Of a DNA stretch of 47,123 nucleotides, positions 9,202 through 17,141 are shown one piece after another. This stretch comes from Clostridium sp. (GTDB lineage Bacteria > Bacillota > Clostridia > Acetivibrionales > Acetivibrionaceae). A program made the translations under genes and the position numbers. Under the pieces are notes generated by a model that saw only the letters and a program-made list of their open reading frames with translations, was not told where the DNA came from and did no database searches. Where the stretch lies: the NCBI GenBank assembly GCA_012798835.1, contig JAAZML010000039.1, forward strand, positions 1 to 47,123, written 5' to 3'. Numbering within the stretch: position 1 is the first letter of the stretch; every line of letters begins with the position of its first letter.

Positions 9202-10485
9202 ATGGATTCTTTTTTTTCCAGAGGGTGTATATCACCTGTAGCATCGTTCGGCGGGATAAATATTTTCTATATAAAAAGTAAAAAATTTAAGACCAATTCA
9301 ATAAATGTGTTTTATCACGATAGCCTAAATGCACAGACTGCGGCGAAAAATGCACTTCTGCCCGCTGTATTAAAAAGAGGATGCGTGGATTATCCTACTA
9401 TCAGGGATATATCAATGCGCCTTGAACAACTATATGGGGCAATATTTGACTGCGGGGTCACAAAGAAAGGCGAGAGCCAGGTGATACAGTTTTTTGCAGA
9501 GTTTATTTCTGATAAATACACAGATACCAACCTAACAAAGAAAATCACTGATCTTATTTTGCAAATAATAAACAAACCTATTGTTCAAGATTATGCTTTT
9601 AAAAATGAATATGTTGAACAGGAAATAAAGAATTTAAAGGATATGATTGAGAGCAGGGTAAATGATAAAGTGCAATATGCAGTAGATAAATGCTTCGAAG
9701 AAATGTGCGTTGATGAACCTTTTGGTATATTCGATTATGGGAGTATTGAAGAATTGGAAAAAATAAACGCCCATGATCTTTATAAACATTATCTTTACTT
9801 CACAAGGACATTACCCATGTACGTTTTTGTTTTTGGGGATATAGCAAAGGATGATCTTCGGTATATTATAGATGCTTTCTCAAAATTAGATAGGGAAAGT
9901 ATAAAAAGGGTTAAAAAGACTGATACAAAGGCTGATGTATCCAAGGTAAGAAATGTAACCGAAAAGATGGATGTGGGTCAGGGAAAACTGTCCCTTGGTT
10001 TTAGAACCAATGTTCCTCCAAGCAGCAAAGATTATTACAAGTTAATGCTATATAATAGTATTCTTGGCGGAGGCCTTCATTCAAAGCTTTTCCAAAATGT
10101 CAGGGAAAAAGAGGGTCTTGCATACTATGTATTTTCAAGGCTTGAAAGATTCAAAGGGCTAATGGTTATCAGTAGCGGCATAGAGGTCAAAAACAAGGAT
10201 AAGGCTCTAAAAATAATAGAAAAACAGTTGGATGACATTAAAAATGGGGATATATCCGATTACGAGTATGAAGCATCAATTAAGAGCATAGAAACAGGAA
10301 TTGAATCCCTAAAAGATAGCCCGCTCCGGATTGTAGATTTTTTCTTAAGTCAACATATTTCGGGTGCGGATGAAAGTTTAAACGATATGGTTGAAAATAT
10401 TAAAGGCATAAAAAAGGCGGATATAGCAGAAATAGCAGAAAAGATAAAACTTGATCTGGTGTACTTTTTAGAGGGTTTAGAATAA
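9202..10485 (+). CDS. M16-family peptidase-like protein, YfmF type (lacks zinc motif)
   Basis: 427 residues from the ATG at 9202, preceded by GGGAGGA at 9187-9193; an ORF extending upstream to 9109 lacks any ribosome site. The overall layout is that of the M16 insulinase fold. At the place where active enzymes have HxxEH, this protein reads AVLKRGCVDYPT, so the metal ligands are absent. The C-terminal half has the conserved LYNSILGGGLHSKLFQNVREKEGLAYY block that shapes the peptide-binding chamber. Its neighbour at 10581 has an intact zinc motif, so the two probably form an inactive/active heterodimer like B. subtilis YfmF/YfmH. Those proteins are linked to processing associated with the 5-aminopentanol modification of EF-P. 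Confidence 0.85.
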   Translation: MDSFFSRGCISPVASFGGINIFYIKSKKFKTNSINVFYHDSLNAQTAAKNALLPAVLKRGCVDYPTIRDISMRLEQLYGAIFDCGVTKKGESQVIQFFAEFISDKYTDTNLTKKITDLILQIINKPIVQDYAFKNEYVEQEIKNLKDMIESRVNDKVQYAVDKCFEEMCVDEPFGIFDYGSIEELEKINAHDLYKHYLYFTRTLPMYVFVFGDIAKDDLRYIIDAFSKLDRESIKRVKKTDTKADVSKVRNVTEKMDVGQGKLSLGFRTNVPPSSKDYYKLMLYNSILGGGLHSKLFQNVREKEGLAYYVFSRLERFKGLMVISSGIEVKNKDKALKIIEKQLDDIKNGDISDYEYEASIKSIETGIESLKDSPLRIVDFFLSQHISGADESLNDMVENIKGIKKADIAEIAEKIKLDLVYFLEGLE

Positions 10486-10580
10486 AAAGGATATAGACTG
10501 GTAATACATTTTGGATTAGCTTAGGATAGATTATACAATATAAAGCTAACTATACAATCGAAGGGAGAATTCATACTATT

Positions 10581-11864
10581 ATGAATATAAAAACCATTGA
10601 GTATAAAAATCTTAATGAGGTAGTCTACAGCTATACCCATAAAAGCGGCTTAAAAGCTTTTGTAATACCAAAGAAGGGATATTTGAAAAAATATGCAACC
10701 TTTGCTACCCACTACGGTTCTGTTAACAACAGGTTCTCACTAAACGAAAGTAATAATGTTATAGAGATACCTGATGGTGTTGCTCATTTTTTGGAGCACA
10801 AGCTTTTTGAGCAGAAGGACGGCAGTGTAATGGATAAGTTCTCTAAGCTTGGTTCAAATCCCAACGCATATACGAGTTTTGCTCAGACAGTCTATCTTTT
10901 TTCTTGCACGGAGAGATTCAAGGAAAACTTAAAACTATTACTAGATTTTGTACAAAATCCCTATATAACGGATGAGAGTATTGAAAAAGAAAGGCATATT
11001 ATTGCACAGGAAATTAAAATGTATGAGGATAATGCGAATTGGCGGGTGTTTTTCAACCTCTTAGATGCACTCTATAAAAAACATCCGGTAAAAGTCAACA
11101 TCGCTGGCAGTATTGAGAGTATAAGTAAAATAGATAGGGATGTACTTTATACTTGCTATGACACCTTCTATCACCCATCCAATATGCTACTTTTGGTTGT
11201 GGGGGATGTAGATCCTAAGGAAGTGTTTATGCAAATTGATGAAGGTATATCAAAATACGATAAAAAACCCGACATTAAGCGACTATTCCCGAAGGAGCAG
11301 GAGGCTATCAATACGGACTATGTAGAGCAGAAACTTGCTGTCTCCATACCTATATTTCAAATGGGATTCAAAGATACCAACTTTCAAACCGGGGGGATTG
11401 AATCTCTTAAAAGAGAAGTAGCAGTAAAGATCTCACTTGGGATGCTAATGGGTCGAAGTTCGGAATTTTATAACAGATTATACAAAGAAGGCCTCATTAA
11501 CAACACCTTCGGTTTTGATTACACCATTGAAGAGGATTATGCATATTCAGCCTTTGGAGGTGAATCACAAGACCCCTTTTTGGTTAAGGAAAAGTTGATT
11601 AAAAAGATAGAGGAATTACAAAATAATGGTCTTAATAGGGATGATTACGAACGGGTAAAAAGAGCAATGAATGGAAGGTTTATAAAGCAACTTAACTCGG
11701 TGGAGGGGATTTCACATATGTTTATTTCCGTGCATTTTAGGGGGGCAAATATGTTTGATTATTTCAAAGTATATAGTGAAATATCTTTTGAATATGTAGA
11801 AAAGATGTTTAAGCAACATTTTAATATTGATAAACTTGCCTTATCCGTAATAAGGCCCATTTAA
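10581..11864 (+). CDS. M16-family zinc metallopeptidase, YfmH type
   Basis: 427 residues, the same length as the preceding gene. The zinc-binding motif HFLEH is at residues 69-73, and the downstream helix contains the expected further Glu (ERHIIAQEIKMYEDN). The C-terminal half carries RSSEFYNRLYKEGLINNTF, the partner of the active half. M16 peptidases degrade or process peptides inside a closed chamber formed by two halves. The ribosome site AAGGGAGAA lies before ATG 10581. The pairing with the zinc-less gene upstream and with lgt downstream is common in Clostridia. The specific substrate cannot be read from sequence; a role in EF-P-linked processing is known for the Bacillus relatives only. 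Confidence 0.88.
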   Translation: MNIKTIEYKNLNEVVYSYTHKSGLKAFVIPKKGYLKKYATFATHYGSVNNRFSLNESNNVIEIPDGVAHFLEHKLFEQKDGSVMDKFSKLGSNPNAYTSFAQTVYLFSCTERFKENLKLLLDFVQNPYITDESIEKERHIIAQEIKMYEDNANWRVFFNLLDALYKKHPVKVNIAGSIESISKIDRDVLYTCYDTFYHPSNMLLLVVGDVDPKEVFMQIDEGISKYDKKPDIKRLFPKEQEAINTDYVEQKLAVSIPIFQMGFKDTNFQTGGIESLKREVAVKISLGMLMGRSSEFYNRLYKEGLINNTFGFDYTIEEDYAYSAFGGESQDPFLVKEKLIKKIEELQNNGLNRDDYERVKRAMNGRFIKQLNSVEGISHMFISVHFRGANMFDYFKVYSEISFEYVEKMFKQHFNIDKLALSVIRPI

Positions 11865-11880
11865 AACAGGGGGGATATGT

Positions 11881-12789
11881 ATGAACAAAACGAATATCAT
11901 TAAATTTCCGAAAATGGGGTTGGAATTTGCAATAGATAATGTTGCTCTTAGGATATTCGGTATACCCATATACTGGTATGGAATTATTATTTCAACGGGT
12001 TTTCTGCTTGCGATTTTGCTGGGGTTAAAAAACTGTAAGAAGTTTGGCATAAAAAGCGAAGATGTAATTGATCTTGTTTTATGGGCTGCCCCCATGGCTA
12101 TTGTTGGGGCCAGGCTTTATTATGTGATATTTCAGTGGGATGAGTTTAGCGGAGATATTATGAGCATTATCAATATACGTACGGGAGGACTTGCCATTTA
12201 TGGTGGGTTGATTGGTGCTGTAATTGGTGCTGTGATTTTTACAAGAGTAAGAAAAATTAATTTTTTTCTTATCGCCGATCTGGCTGCCCCATATTTTGTT
12301 ATGGCCCAGGCTATAGGACGTTGGGGCAATTTCGTGAATCAGGAGGCATTTGGAACGAATACCTCCCTGCCCTGGGGAATGCACAGTAAAGCGGTGCAAG
12401 ATTACCTGACATGGCTTGGGGATAGCAGCGTTGACCCATTAATGCCTGTGCATCCTACCTTCTTATATGAGTCAATCTGGAATTTTGCTGTATTTTCATT
12501 CCTGATATGGCACAGAAAAAGATATAAGGTGCCAGGAGAATTGTTTTTTCTTTATACTGCATTATATGGCATTGGAAGAGCTTGGATTGAAGGGTTAAGA
12601 ACTGATAGTCTCTATATAGGCGGAATCATAAGAGCATCTCAACTTTTAGCGATTGTATCCGCAATTGTATTCGCCCTTGTAATCTTTATAAGGAGAAAAA
12701 TAAATTCAGAGGTTAATCCTGTATATAATATTGATATTGAGCCGAAAAAAGTAGATACAACAGAAAAAGTTGATAAAAGGCAGAAGTAA
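11881..12789 (+). CDS. lgt: Phosphatidylglycerol:prolipoprotein diacylglyceryl transferase
   Basis: 302 residues with about seven hydrophobic segments. The Lgt signature GRWGNFVNQEAFG is at residues 146-158, and the conserved GGLAIYGG segment is at 102-109. An Arg-rich PGELFFLYTALYGIGRAWIE block near residue 220 holds further conserved residues. Lgt transfers diacylglycerol from phosphatidylglycerol to the lipobox cysteine of prelipoproteins, the first step of lipoprotein maturation at the cytoplasmic membrane. Start ATG 11881 has AGGGGGGATAT upstream, 16 bases after the peptidase stop. The last 35 residues (from IRRKINSEV) are a charged tail beyond the usual family end. Confidence 0.96.
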   Translation: MNKTNIIKFPKMGLEFAIDNVALRIFGIPIYWYGIIISTGFLLAILLGLKNCKKFGIKSEDVIDLVLWAAPMAIVGARLYYVIFQWDEFSGDIMSIINIRTGGLAIYGGLIGAVIGAVIFTRVRKINFFLIADLAAPYFVMAQAIGRWGNFVNQEAFGTNTSLPWGMHSKAVQDYLTWLGDSSVDPLMPVHPTFLYESIWNFAVFSFLIWHRKRYKVPGELFFLYTALYGIGRAWIEGLRTDSLYIGGIIRASQLLAIVSAIVFALVIFIRRKINSEVNPVYNIDIEPKKVDTTEKVDKRQK

Positions 12790-12889
12790 ATATAACTAAA
12801 AAGACAAGGGTGTTTACTCTAACAAATAAATTGTTAAGATGACAAATATATTCCCACTATTACATTATCATTACATTTTTTAAAGGCTA

Positions 12890-12918
12890 TTGACTGGCAA
12901 TTAGTATTTTTTTATAAT
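12890..12918 (+). promoter_or_regulatory. Sigma-A promoter for the Spo0E-like gene
   Basis: TTGACT at 12890-12895 and TATAAT at 12913-12918 are separated by exactly 17 bases. The only genes downstream before the next inverted repeat are the Spo0E-like ORF (13006) and the coupled small ORF (13150). Confidence 0.8.
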
Positions 12919-13005
12919 TAAAAGGCGAAAAATCTTATTTCGAATGTAAAAAATATACTTTTATGTTGTTAGGGATACATACAAAGGAAAATGGTGGTGT
13001 ATTAT

Positions 13006-13149
13006 GTGAAACAGTTAAAAATTCAAGATTTGCAAATGCAGCTAAATAATATGATAGACAGGGGAGCCGATACTGCCAAGATTTATGAGTTAAGTATTAG
13101 GTTGGATGCACTAATAGTGGAGTACTACAATAAAAAGCTAGGAAAGTGA
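13006..13149 (+). CDS. Spo0E-like aspartyl-phosphate phosphatase family protein
   Basis: 47 residues from a GTG at 13006, with GGTGGTG about 7 bases upstream. An ATG two bases earlier is followed at once by a stop. The protein has the pattern of the Spo0E family: an amphipathic N-terminal helix (LKIQDLQMQLNNMIDRG), a turn, then a second helix containing SIRLDALIVEYY, matching the family's SxxLDxLIxxY signature. Members of this family in Bacillus dephosphorylate Spo0A-P and delay sporulation; small clostridial relatives are mostly untested. A strong promoter lies 90 bases upstream, so it has its own transcription unit. The assignment depends on a short motif and should be tested by profile search. 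Confidence 0.72.
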   Translation: MKQLKIQDLQMQLNNMIDRGADTAKIYELSIRLDALIVEYYNKKLGK

Positions 13150-13302
13150 ATGTCTAAAAGGTTGATTGTTTTGCTAAAGAAGGACACACTTAAAAATGTG
13201 TCCCTAGAGGAACTAGGAACTGAAGATATACTATTTTCGGTTAAGAATATACGTTCCCGTGTTTTTCTGGTAATTAGCATCTTTTGGTGGCTGTTGACAT
13301 AG
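13150..13302 (+). CDS. Hypothetical 50-aa protein with hydrophobic C-terminal tail, coupled to the Spo0E-like gene
   Basis: I do not recognise this product. Its ATG follows the Spo0E-like stop codon with no gap (TGAATG) and AGGAAAG lies 6 bases upstream, so it is probably translated by coupling. It starts MSKRLIVLLKKD, has an acidic middle (SLEELGTEDI) and ends in a hydrophobic run VFLVISIFWWLLT that could anchor in the membrane. A 7-bp inverted repeat, GGACACA (13182-13188) and TGTGTCC (13197-13203), lies inside the ORF. The short length makes a chance ORF possible, but the position, ribosome site and tail speak for a gene. Confidence 0.4.
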   Translation: MSKRLIVLLKKDTLKNVSLEELGTEDILFSVKNIRSRVFLVISIFWWLLT

Positions 13303-13339
13303 TAGAGATTAAAAAATATAATTAGGCTGTAAACTGTTT

Positions 13340-13389
13340 TTTAAAACTACTGTTGGGCATAAAAACCCAAGATTAACAGTAGTTTTAAA
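13340..13389. terminator. 15-bp inverted repeat, probable terminator after the Spo0E-like unit
   Basis: Bases 13340-13354 and 13375-13389 are perfectly complementary over 15 bp (core AAAACTACTGTT and its reverse complement). Inside the loop TGGG and CCCA can form a second small stem. The outer arms end in A and T runs, as in bidirectional clostridial terminators. It separates the Spo0E-like unit from the RodA-like gene at 13429. Confidence 0.6.
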
Positions 13390-13428
13390 TTAAGGGTGCC
13401 GCAATCAACTCAATTGAGGGTGGGTATT

Positions 13429-14553
13429 ATGTATAATGTCGAAAAAACCAAAACCCCTAGTGTCTTTAAAAATTTTGATTACAGTCTTTTTGCTGCTATC
13501 ATTTTACTGTCTTGCATTGGATGTTTTGTAGTTAGCAGTGCGGTAAATACTTTTCCAAACAGCAGAAGAATGTTAATAGTCCATATGGGATGTTTAGTGA
13601 TTGGGGGTATACTGGCCATTGCGATAAGTTTTCTAGATTATAAAAATTTTAAAATCCCAGGGATATTATTTTACCTATTTACTACTTTACTATTAGTCCT
13701 TGTGCCCATTATAGGAACTGGTGATGAACTGGGAAGCAAAAACAGGTTGGATTTTGCAGGATTTACTTTTCAGCCTTCTGAGGTAGCCAAAATTTCACTT
13801 GTTATCGTGGCTTCAATATTCCTTGCTAGAATCTACGATGGAGAGAAAAATAAAAATGCCAATATCATAAAATTCGCCATTTACTCCCTAATACCCGTTG
13901 TATTAATTGCTGCGCCTAAAGATTTTGGTGTTGCCGCAGTTTTTATATGTGTCATTTTTGTAATGATGTTTTTTTGTGGACTTCATTACAGGTATATATT
14001 TGTTATGTTTGGAACGGCCGTTATGTCTGCTCCAGCTATATGGTTTTGGGTTCTTAACGATAAAAGAAGAGATAGGGTAAGGGTATTTTTAAATCCCGAG
14101 TTGGATCCGTTGGATGGTGGATGGAATGTTTTGAGATCTAAAATGGCGGTTGGTTCGGGACAGATTTTTGGAAAAGGGTTGTTCAAGGGGATCCAAACCC
14201 AAAATTCGATGGTACCCGTAAAGGAATCGGATTTTGTTTTTTCTGTAATAGGCGAGGAGCTGGGCTTTATTGGGGGCCTTATTATATTAGTACTTGTGTT
14301 TTTTATACTAATAAGGTTTTTGTATATAGCAAAAAATGCTAGGGATACTTATGGAGCCTTTTTAGTTATTGGTCTAGGGGCTTTTTTTGCAGTAAATTTT
14401 ATAGAAAATATAGGCATGAGCATTGGGCTGTTACCTGTAACAGGGATACCATTGCCCTTCATAAGTGCTGGGGGAAGTGCAATGTTGTCTAATATGATTT
14501 CCGTTGGGGTTATTTTAAGTGTATCGGCCAGAAGACGAAAAAAACGTTTCTAA
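13429..14553 (+). CDS. SEDS-family peptidoglycan glycosyltransferase, RodA-like
   Basis: 374 residues from ATG 13429, which has GAGGGTGGG 5 bases upstream; an in-frame extension to 13396 lacks a site. About ten membrane segments are visible. Key SEDS features are FQPSEVAKISLV, the extracellular KESDFVFSVIGEELGFIGG loop with the catalytic Asp, and PVTGIPLPFISAGGSAMLSNM near the C terminus. The SNMISVGVIL ending resembles RodA rather than FtsW. SEDS proteins polymerise lipid II into glycan strands with a class B PBP. The usual ISYGGS motif reads ISAGGS here. It lies just before mraZ but is separated from it by a terminator, so it is not part of that operon. FtsW or SpoVE remain possible labels. 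Confidence 0.82.
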   Translation: MYNVEKTKTPSVFKNFDYSLFAAIILLSCIGCFVVSSAVNTFPNSRRMLIVHMGCLVIGGILAIAISFLDYKNFKIPGILFYLFTTLLLVLVPIIGTGDELGSKNRLDFAGFTFQPSEVAKISLVIVASIFLARIYDGEKNKNANIIKFAIYSLIPVVLIAAPKDFGVAAVFICVIFVMMFFCGLHYRYIFVMFGTAVMSAPAIWFWVLNDKRRDRVRVFLNPELDPLDGGWNVLRSKMAVGSGQIFGKGLFKGIQTQNSMVPVKESDFVFSVIGEELGFIGGLIILVLVFFILIRFLYIAKNARDTYGAFLVIGLGAFFAVNFIENIGMSIGLLPVTGIPLPFISAGGSAMLSNMISVGVILSVSARRRKKRF

Positions 14554-14618
14554 TATATATTCAATAAACGAAAATATTAAAACAGAATAAGGGTCAACTT
14601 CTTTCCAAAATTACTTAT

Positions 14619-14651
14619 AAAAGATAGGACTATTTTCCTATCTTTTATTTT
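14619..14651 (+). terminator. Rho-independent terminator after the RodA-like gene
   Basis: An 11-bp perfect stem (14619-14629 with 14636-14646; core AAGATAGGA) closes a 6-base loop and is followed by ATTTTT. This ends the RodA-like transcript before the mraZ promoter. Confidence 0.85.
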
Positions 14652-14677
14652 TCTTGTAGAAATTTTTCAAAAGGGGC

Positions 14678-14706
14678 TTGATTATTAAATGTTTTTGCAC
14701 TACAAT
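14678..14706 (+). promoter_or_regulatory. Sigma-A promoter of the mraZ operon
   Basis: TTGATT (14678-14683) and TACAAT (14701-14706) are spaced by 17 bases. The promoter lies between the preceding terminator and the three MraZ boxes, and the mraZ start follows 65 bases after the -10. Confidence 0.75.
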
Positions 14707-14714
14707 TGAATTAT

Positions 14715-14742
14715 AAGTGGTGGAAAGTGGTGTGAAGTGGTG
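14715..14742 (+). promoter_or_regulatory. Three MraZ-type operator boxes
   Basis: AAGTGGTG occurs three times, at 14715-14722, 14725-14732 and 14735-14742, a spacing of exactly 10 bp (one helical turn). MraZ is known to bind short GTG/TGGG-type repeats with this 10-bp period just downstream of its own promoter. Position around and after +1 predicts repression of the whole cluster by MraZ. Confidence 0.75.
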
Positions 14743-14770
14743 AGGGATACCAAAACGAGAGGTGAAATGA

Positions 14771-15202
14771 TTGTTTTATGGTGAATACCAACATTCAATC
14801 GATGCCAAAGGGCGGGTTATAATCCCATCTAAATTTAGGGATGAGCTTGGTCAAAAGTTTATATTGACCAAGGGATTGGATAACTGCCTGTTCGCATATT
14901 CATCGGAGGAATGGTACAACCTTGAGACAAAGCTTAGAACCCTCCCCTTTACGGATAGGGATGTTAGAGCGTTTGCCCGGTTTTTCTTTGCAGGAGCCAC
15001 GGAATGCGAATTGGACAAGCAAGGAAGGGTACTTATACCACAAAATTTAAGGGAATATGCACAGCTAGATAAGGAAACAAGCATCATTGGAGTATCATCC
15101 CGGGTAGAGATATGGGATAGAGCCAAATGGGGAGATTACTCCGGAGATGAAAACATGAGTGCGGACAGTATTGCTGAAAAAATGGCCATGCTTGGGATCT
15201 AA
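14771..15202 (+). CDS. mraZ: Transcriptional regulator MraZ
   Basis: 143 residues from a TTG start with AGAGGTGA 5-6 bases upstream; it begins [21 protein letters not shown]. Two AbrB-like DNA-binding motifs are present, [16 protein letters not shown] and [16 protein letters not shown], the duplicated signature of MraZ. MraZ forms rings and represses the division and cell-wall cluster from its own promoter. Three 10-bp-phased boxes lie immediately upstream. It is the first gene of the cluster here, as in most bacteria, and is followed by rsmH. Confidence 0.96.
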   Translation: MFYGEYQHSIDAKGRVIIPSKFRDELGQKFILTKGLDNCLFAYSSEEWYNLETKLRTLPFTDRDVRAFARFFFAGATECELDKQGRVLIPQNLREYAQLDKETSIIGVSSRVEIWDRAKWGDYSGDENMSADSIAEKMAMLGI

Positions 15203-15289
15203 ATACTAATATTTGGTCGTTTGCGTTCTATCGGTAATGGGATTTTGTTAAATTAAATTTACACGGGATGAAAGAGTTGATGAGCTTAG

Positions 15290-16240
15290 ATGGAGTTTAT
15301 TCACAAACCGGTATTACTGGAGGAAGCCATTTCAAGCCTTAGGGTTGCCCCTGAGGGTGTTTATATAGATGGAACAATAGGGGGGGCAGGTCATGCCACT
15401 GAGATATTAAAAGGGCTCGGGCCTGAGGGAATATTGTTGGGACTGGATCAGGATGAATCAGCCATTAATGCTTCTGGCAAAAGGCTCAGGGAGCTTAACA
15501 GCCCAGCAAAATTCATCCTAAAAAACATAAATTTTTGTAATATGAAAGAGGCTTGTCAGGAAGAGAACATAGATTTTGTAAATGGTATATTGCTAGATAT
15601 CGGAGTATCGTCCCATCAGTTGGATGAGGGGGATCGGGGATTTAGCTATATGAAAAATGCCCCTTTAGACATGAGAATGAATAGAACAGATAATATAGAC
15701 GCAGGACTTATTGTTAACCAGTATAAAAAGGAAGACCTGAGGGATATAATAAATAATTATGGTGAAGAGAGGTGGGCGGCCCGAATAGCGGAATTTATCG
15801 TAAAAGCAAGGGCTACAAAACCTATTGAAACGACATGGGAATTGGTGGATATTATTAAAGCTGCTATACCCGAAGGAGCGAGGCGTAACGGTCCTCACCC
15901 AGCAAAACGTACATTCCAGGCCCTAAGGATAGCTGTAAACAACGAGCTGGGGGTATTGAATAAAGCAATTGAGCAGGGGTTGGAACTTTTGAAAGCGGGG
16001 GGAAGGTTTTGCATAATAACTTTCCACTCACTGGAAGATAGGATTGTAAAAAAGGCATTTAATATGCAGGTGAGACCATGTACATGCCCCGGGAAATTTC
16101 CCGTTTGTATATGTGGCAAAAAACCTACAGCCCGGCTTGTAGTAAAAAAACCCATAATACCATCTGGGGTTGAAATTGAGAATAACCCAAGAGCAAGAAG
16201 TGCAAAATTAAGAGTTTTAGAAAAGATTAGCATAAAATGA
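15290..16240 (+). CDS. rsmH: 16S rRNA (cytosine-1402-N4) methyltransferase
   Basis: 316 residues starting MEFIHKPVLLEEA, the family N terminus. The SAM-binding loop is DGTIGGAGHATEIL (residues 27-40). Further family blocks are ILLDIGVSSHQLDEGDRGFSY and RTFQALRIAVNNEL, and the CTCPGKFPVCICG cysteine-rich segment near the end. RsmH (MraW) methylates N4 of C1402 in the decoding region of 16S rRNA. It is the conserved partner of mraZ and lies 87 bases downstream. A 363-base stretch without a gene, holding repeats, separates it from ftsL. Confidence 0.97.
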   Translation: MEFIHKPVLLEEAISSLRVAPEGVYIDGTIGGAGHATEILKGLGPEGILLGLDQDESAINASGKRLRELNSPAKFILKNINFCNMKEACQEENIDFVNGILLDIGVSSHQLDEGDRGFSYMKNAPLDMRMNRTDNIDAGLIVNQYKKEDLRDIINNYGEERWAARIAEFIVKARATKPIETTWELVDIIKAAIPEGARRNGPHPAKRTFQALRIAVNNELGVLNKAIEQGLELLKAGGRFCIITFHSLEDRIVKKAFNMQVRPCTCPGKFPVCICGKKPTARLVVKKPIIPSGVEIENNPRARSAKLRVLEKISIK

Positions 16241-16245
16241 TTAAG

Positions 16246-16345
16246 GCAAAACACACAAAGGATAAGGTAAAGCAAAGCACACAAAGGATAAGGGAAAGCA
16301 AAGCACACAAAGGATAAGGTAAAGCAAAACACACGAAAGATAAAG
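16246..16345. repeat. 26-bp tandem repeat, about 3.8 copies
   Basis: The unit begins GCAAARCACACAAAGGATAA and recurs at 16246, 16272, 16298 and 16324 with a period of exactly 26 bp. The first three copies differ at two positions; the fourth is more diverged and incomplete. It starts 6 bases after the rsmH stop. There are no spacers between units, so it is a simple tandem array and not a CRISPR. Confidence 0.9.
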
Positions 16346-16367
16346 CAAGTTAGGAGTTGAACCAGCT

Positions 16368-16467
16368 ATAGTACAGGGAAGGTAATGATAAAGGTTTGAC
16401 AATACTGAATTGGGGAATGGCAGTTAACCGCTTACTTCCATCCCTGTACTATTAACTGGACAGTTAA
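16368..16467 (+). promoter_or_regulatory. Structured leader upstream of ftsL with alternative pairings
   Basis: A 12-bp perfect inverted repeat joins 16368-16379 and 16441-16452 (core TAGTACAGGGA). Next to it, TTAACTG at 16452-16458 can pair either with CAGTTAA at 16421-16427 or, with a 4-base loop, with the second copy of AGTTAA at 16462-16467. These pairings exclude each other, as in attenuators. No known RNA family is recognised and no T run follows. A TATAAT at 16514-16519 lies downstream but has no good -35. Confidence 0.45.
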
Positions 16468-16603
16468 AGAGTAAATATTTCAATGAAATAGGTTTTTTGT
16501 CCTGGCAAATCATTATAATCTTACCCCGATTCTAGCGAATTGGGATATACTTTTTTGCTTTAGTATATCGGCGTGGAATATAAAAAGTAAGAGGTGAATA
16601 CAT

Positions 16604-17092
16604 ATGTTAAAGGAACATAATTATATTCAAGGGACAGCGGCAAGAAAACTTGAGTACGATGTATACGAAGAAAACAAGGTCTTAAGTAGAAAGAAAAAAC
16701 AAAGAAAAAATAATAAGGCCAAGGTGAAGGTTGTTCTATGCGCACTTATTATTTTCGCCACGGGATGTTTGGCGATGTATAGAAGTGCTAAGATAACAGA
16801 GACAAATTACTTAATTCATAAGCAATCAAAAGTATATGATGACATTAGGGATGAGAATATCAGATTAAAGGTAGCTATAGAAAATGATATAAATATACAG
16901 GGAATTAAGTTGTATGTAGAAAATGAGCTTGGCATGCATAACCCAGATGATCACCAAATTACATATGTGAAGATTCCGCAAAGAGATATTACTATAGTAT
17001 CAGATGCCGCACGAATTGAGGAGAAAAAAAATTCGAATGTTGTTTCTAATATATTGAATAAGGTTGGCCTGATGATTGGCGTATTATATTAA
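16604..17092 (+). CDS. FtsL-like septum formation protein (bitopic, coiled coil)
   Basis: 162 residues with AAGAGGTGAA upstream of the ATG. A basic cytoplasmic N terminus (RKKKQRKNNKAKVK) precedes one membrane span at about residues 43-60 (VVLCALIIFATGCLAMY). A heptad-like region follows (IHKQSKVYDDIRDENIRLKVAIEND) and then ENELGMHNPDDHQITYVKIP, the motif that ends FtsL and DivIC proteins. FtsL scaffolds the divisome and, with DivIC, activates septal synthesis. Position between rsmH and the penicillin-binding protein is the standard ftsL location. The tail of about 30 residues after KIPQRD is not typical. FtsL is favoured over DivIC mainly by context. Confidence 0.8.
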   Translation: MLKEHNYIQGTAARKLEYDVYEENKVLSRKKKQRKNNKAKVKVVLCALIIFATGCLAMYRSAKITETNYLIHKQSKVYDDIRDENIRLKVAIENDINIQGIKLYVENELGMHNPDDHQITYVKIPQRDITIVSDAARIEEKKNSNVVSNILNKVGLMIGVLY

Positions 17093-17141
17093 GATAGGTT
17101 TGATTTATTTCCAGAACAGCTATTAATTATAAAAGATGTTT

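Noticed and set aside
15895-16332. 145-aa minus-strand frame with repeated CALLYLIL-like segments
   Set aside because: The repetition comes from the 26-bp DNA tandem array and the rest is antisense to rsmH.
16246-16345. Possible CRISPR array
   Set aside because: Units follow each other without spacers and no cas genes are present.
16396-16424. TTGACA as a promoter -35 for ftsL
   Set aside because: No -10-like sequence at 16-18 bases; it lies inside the loop of the long inverted repeat.
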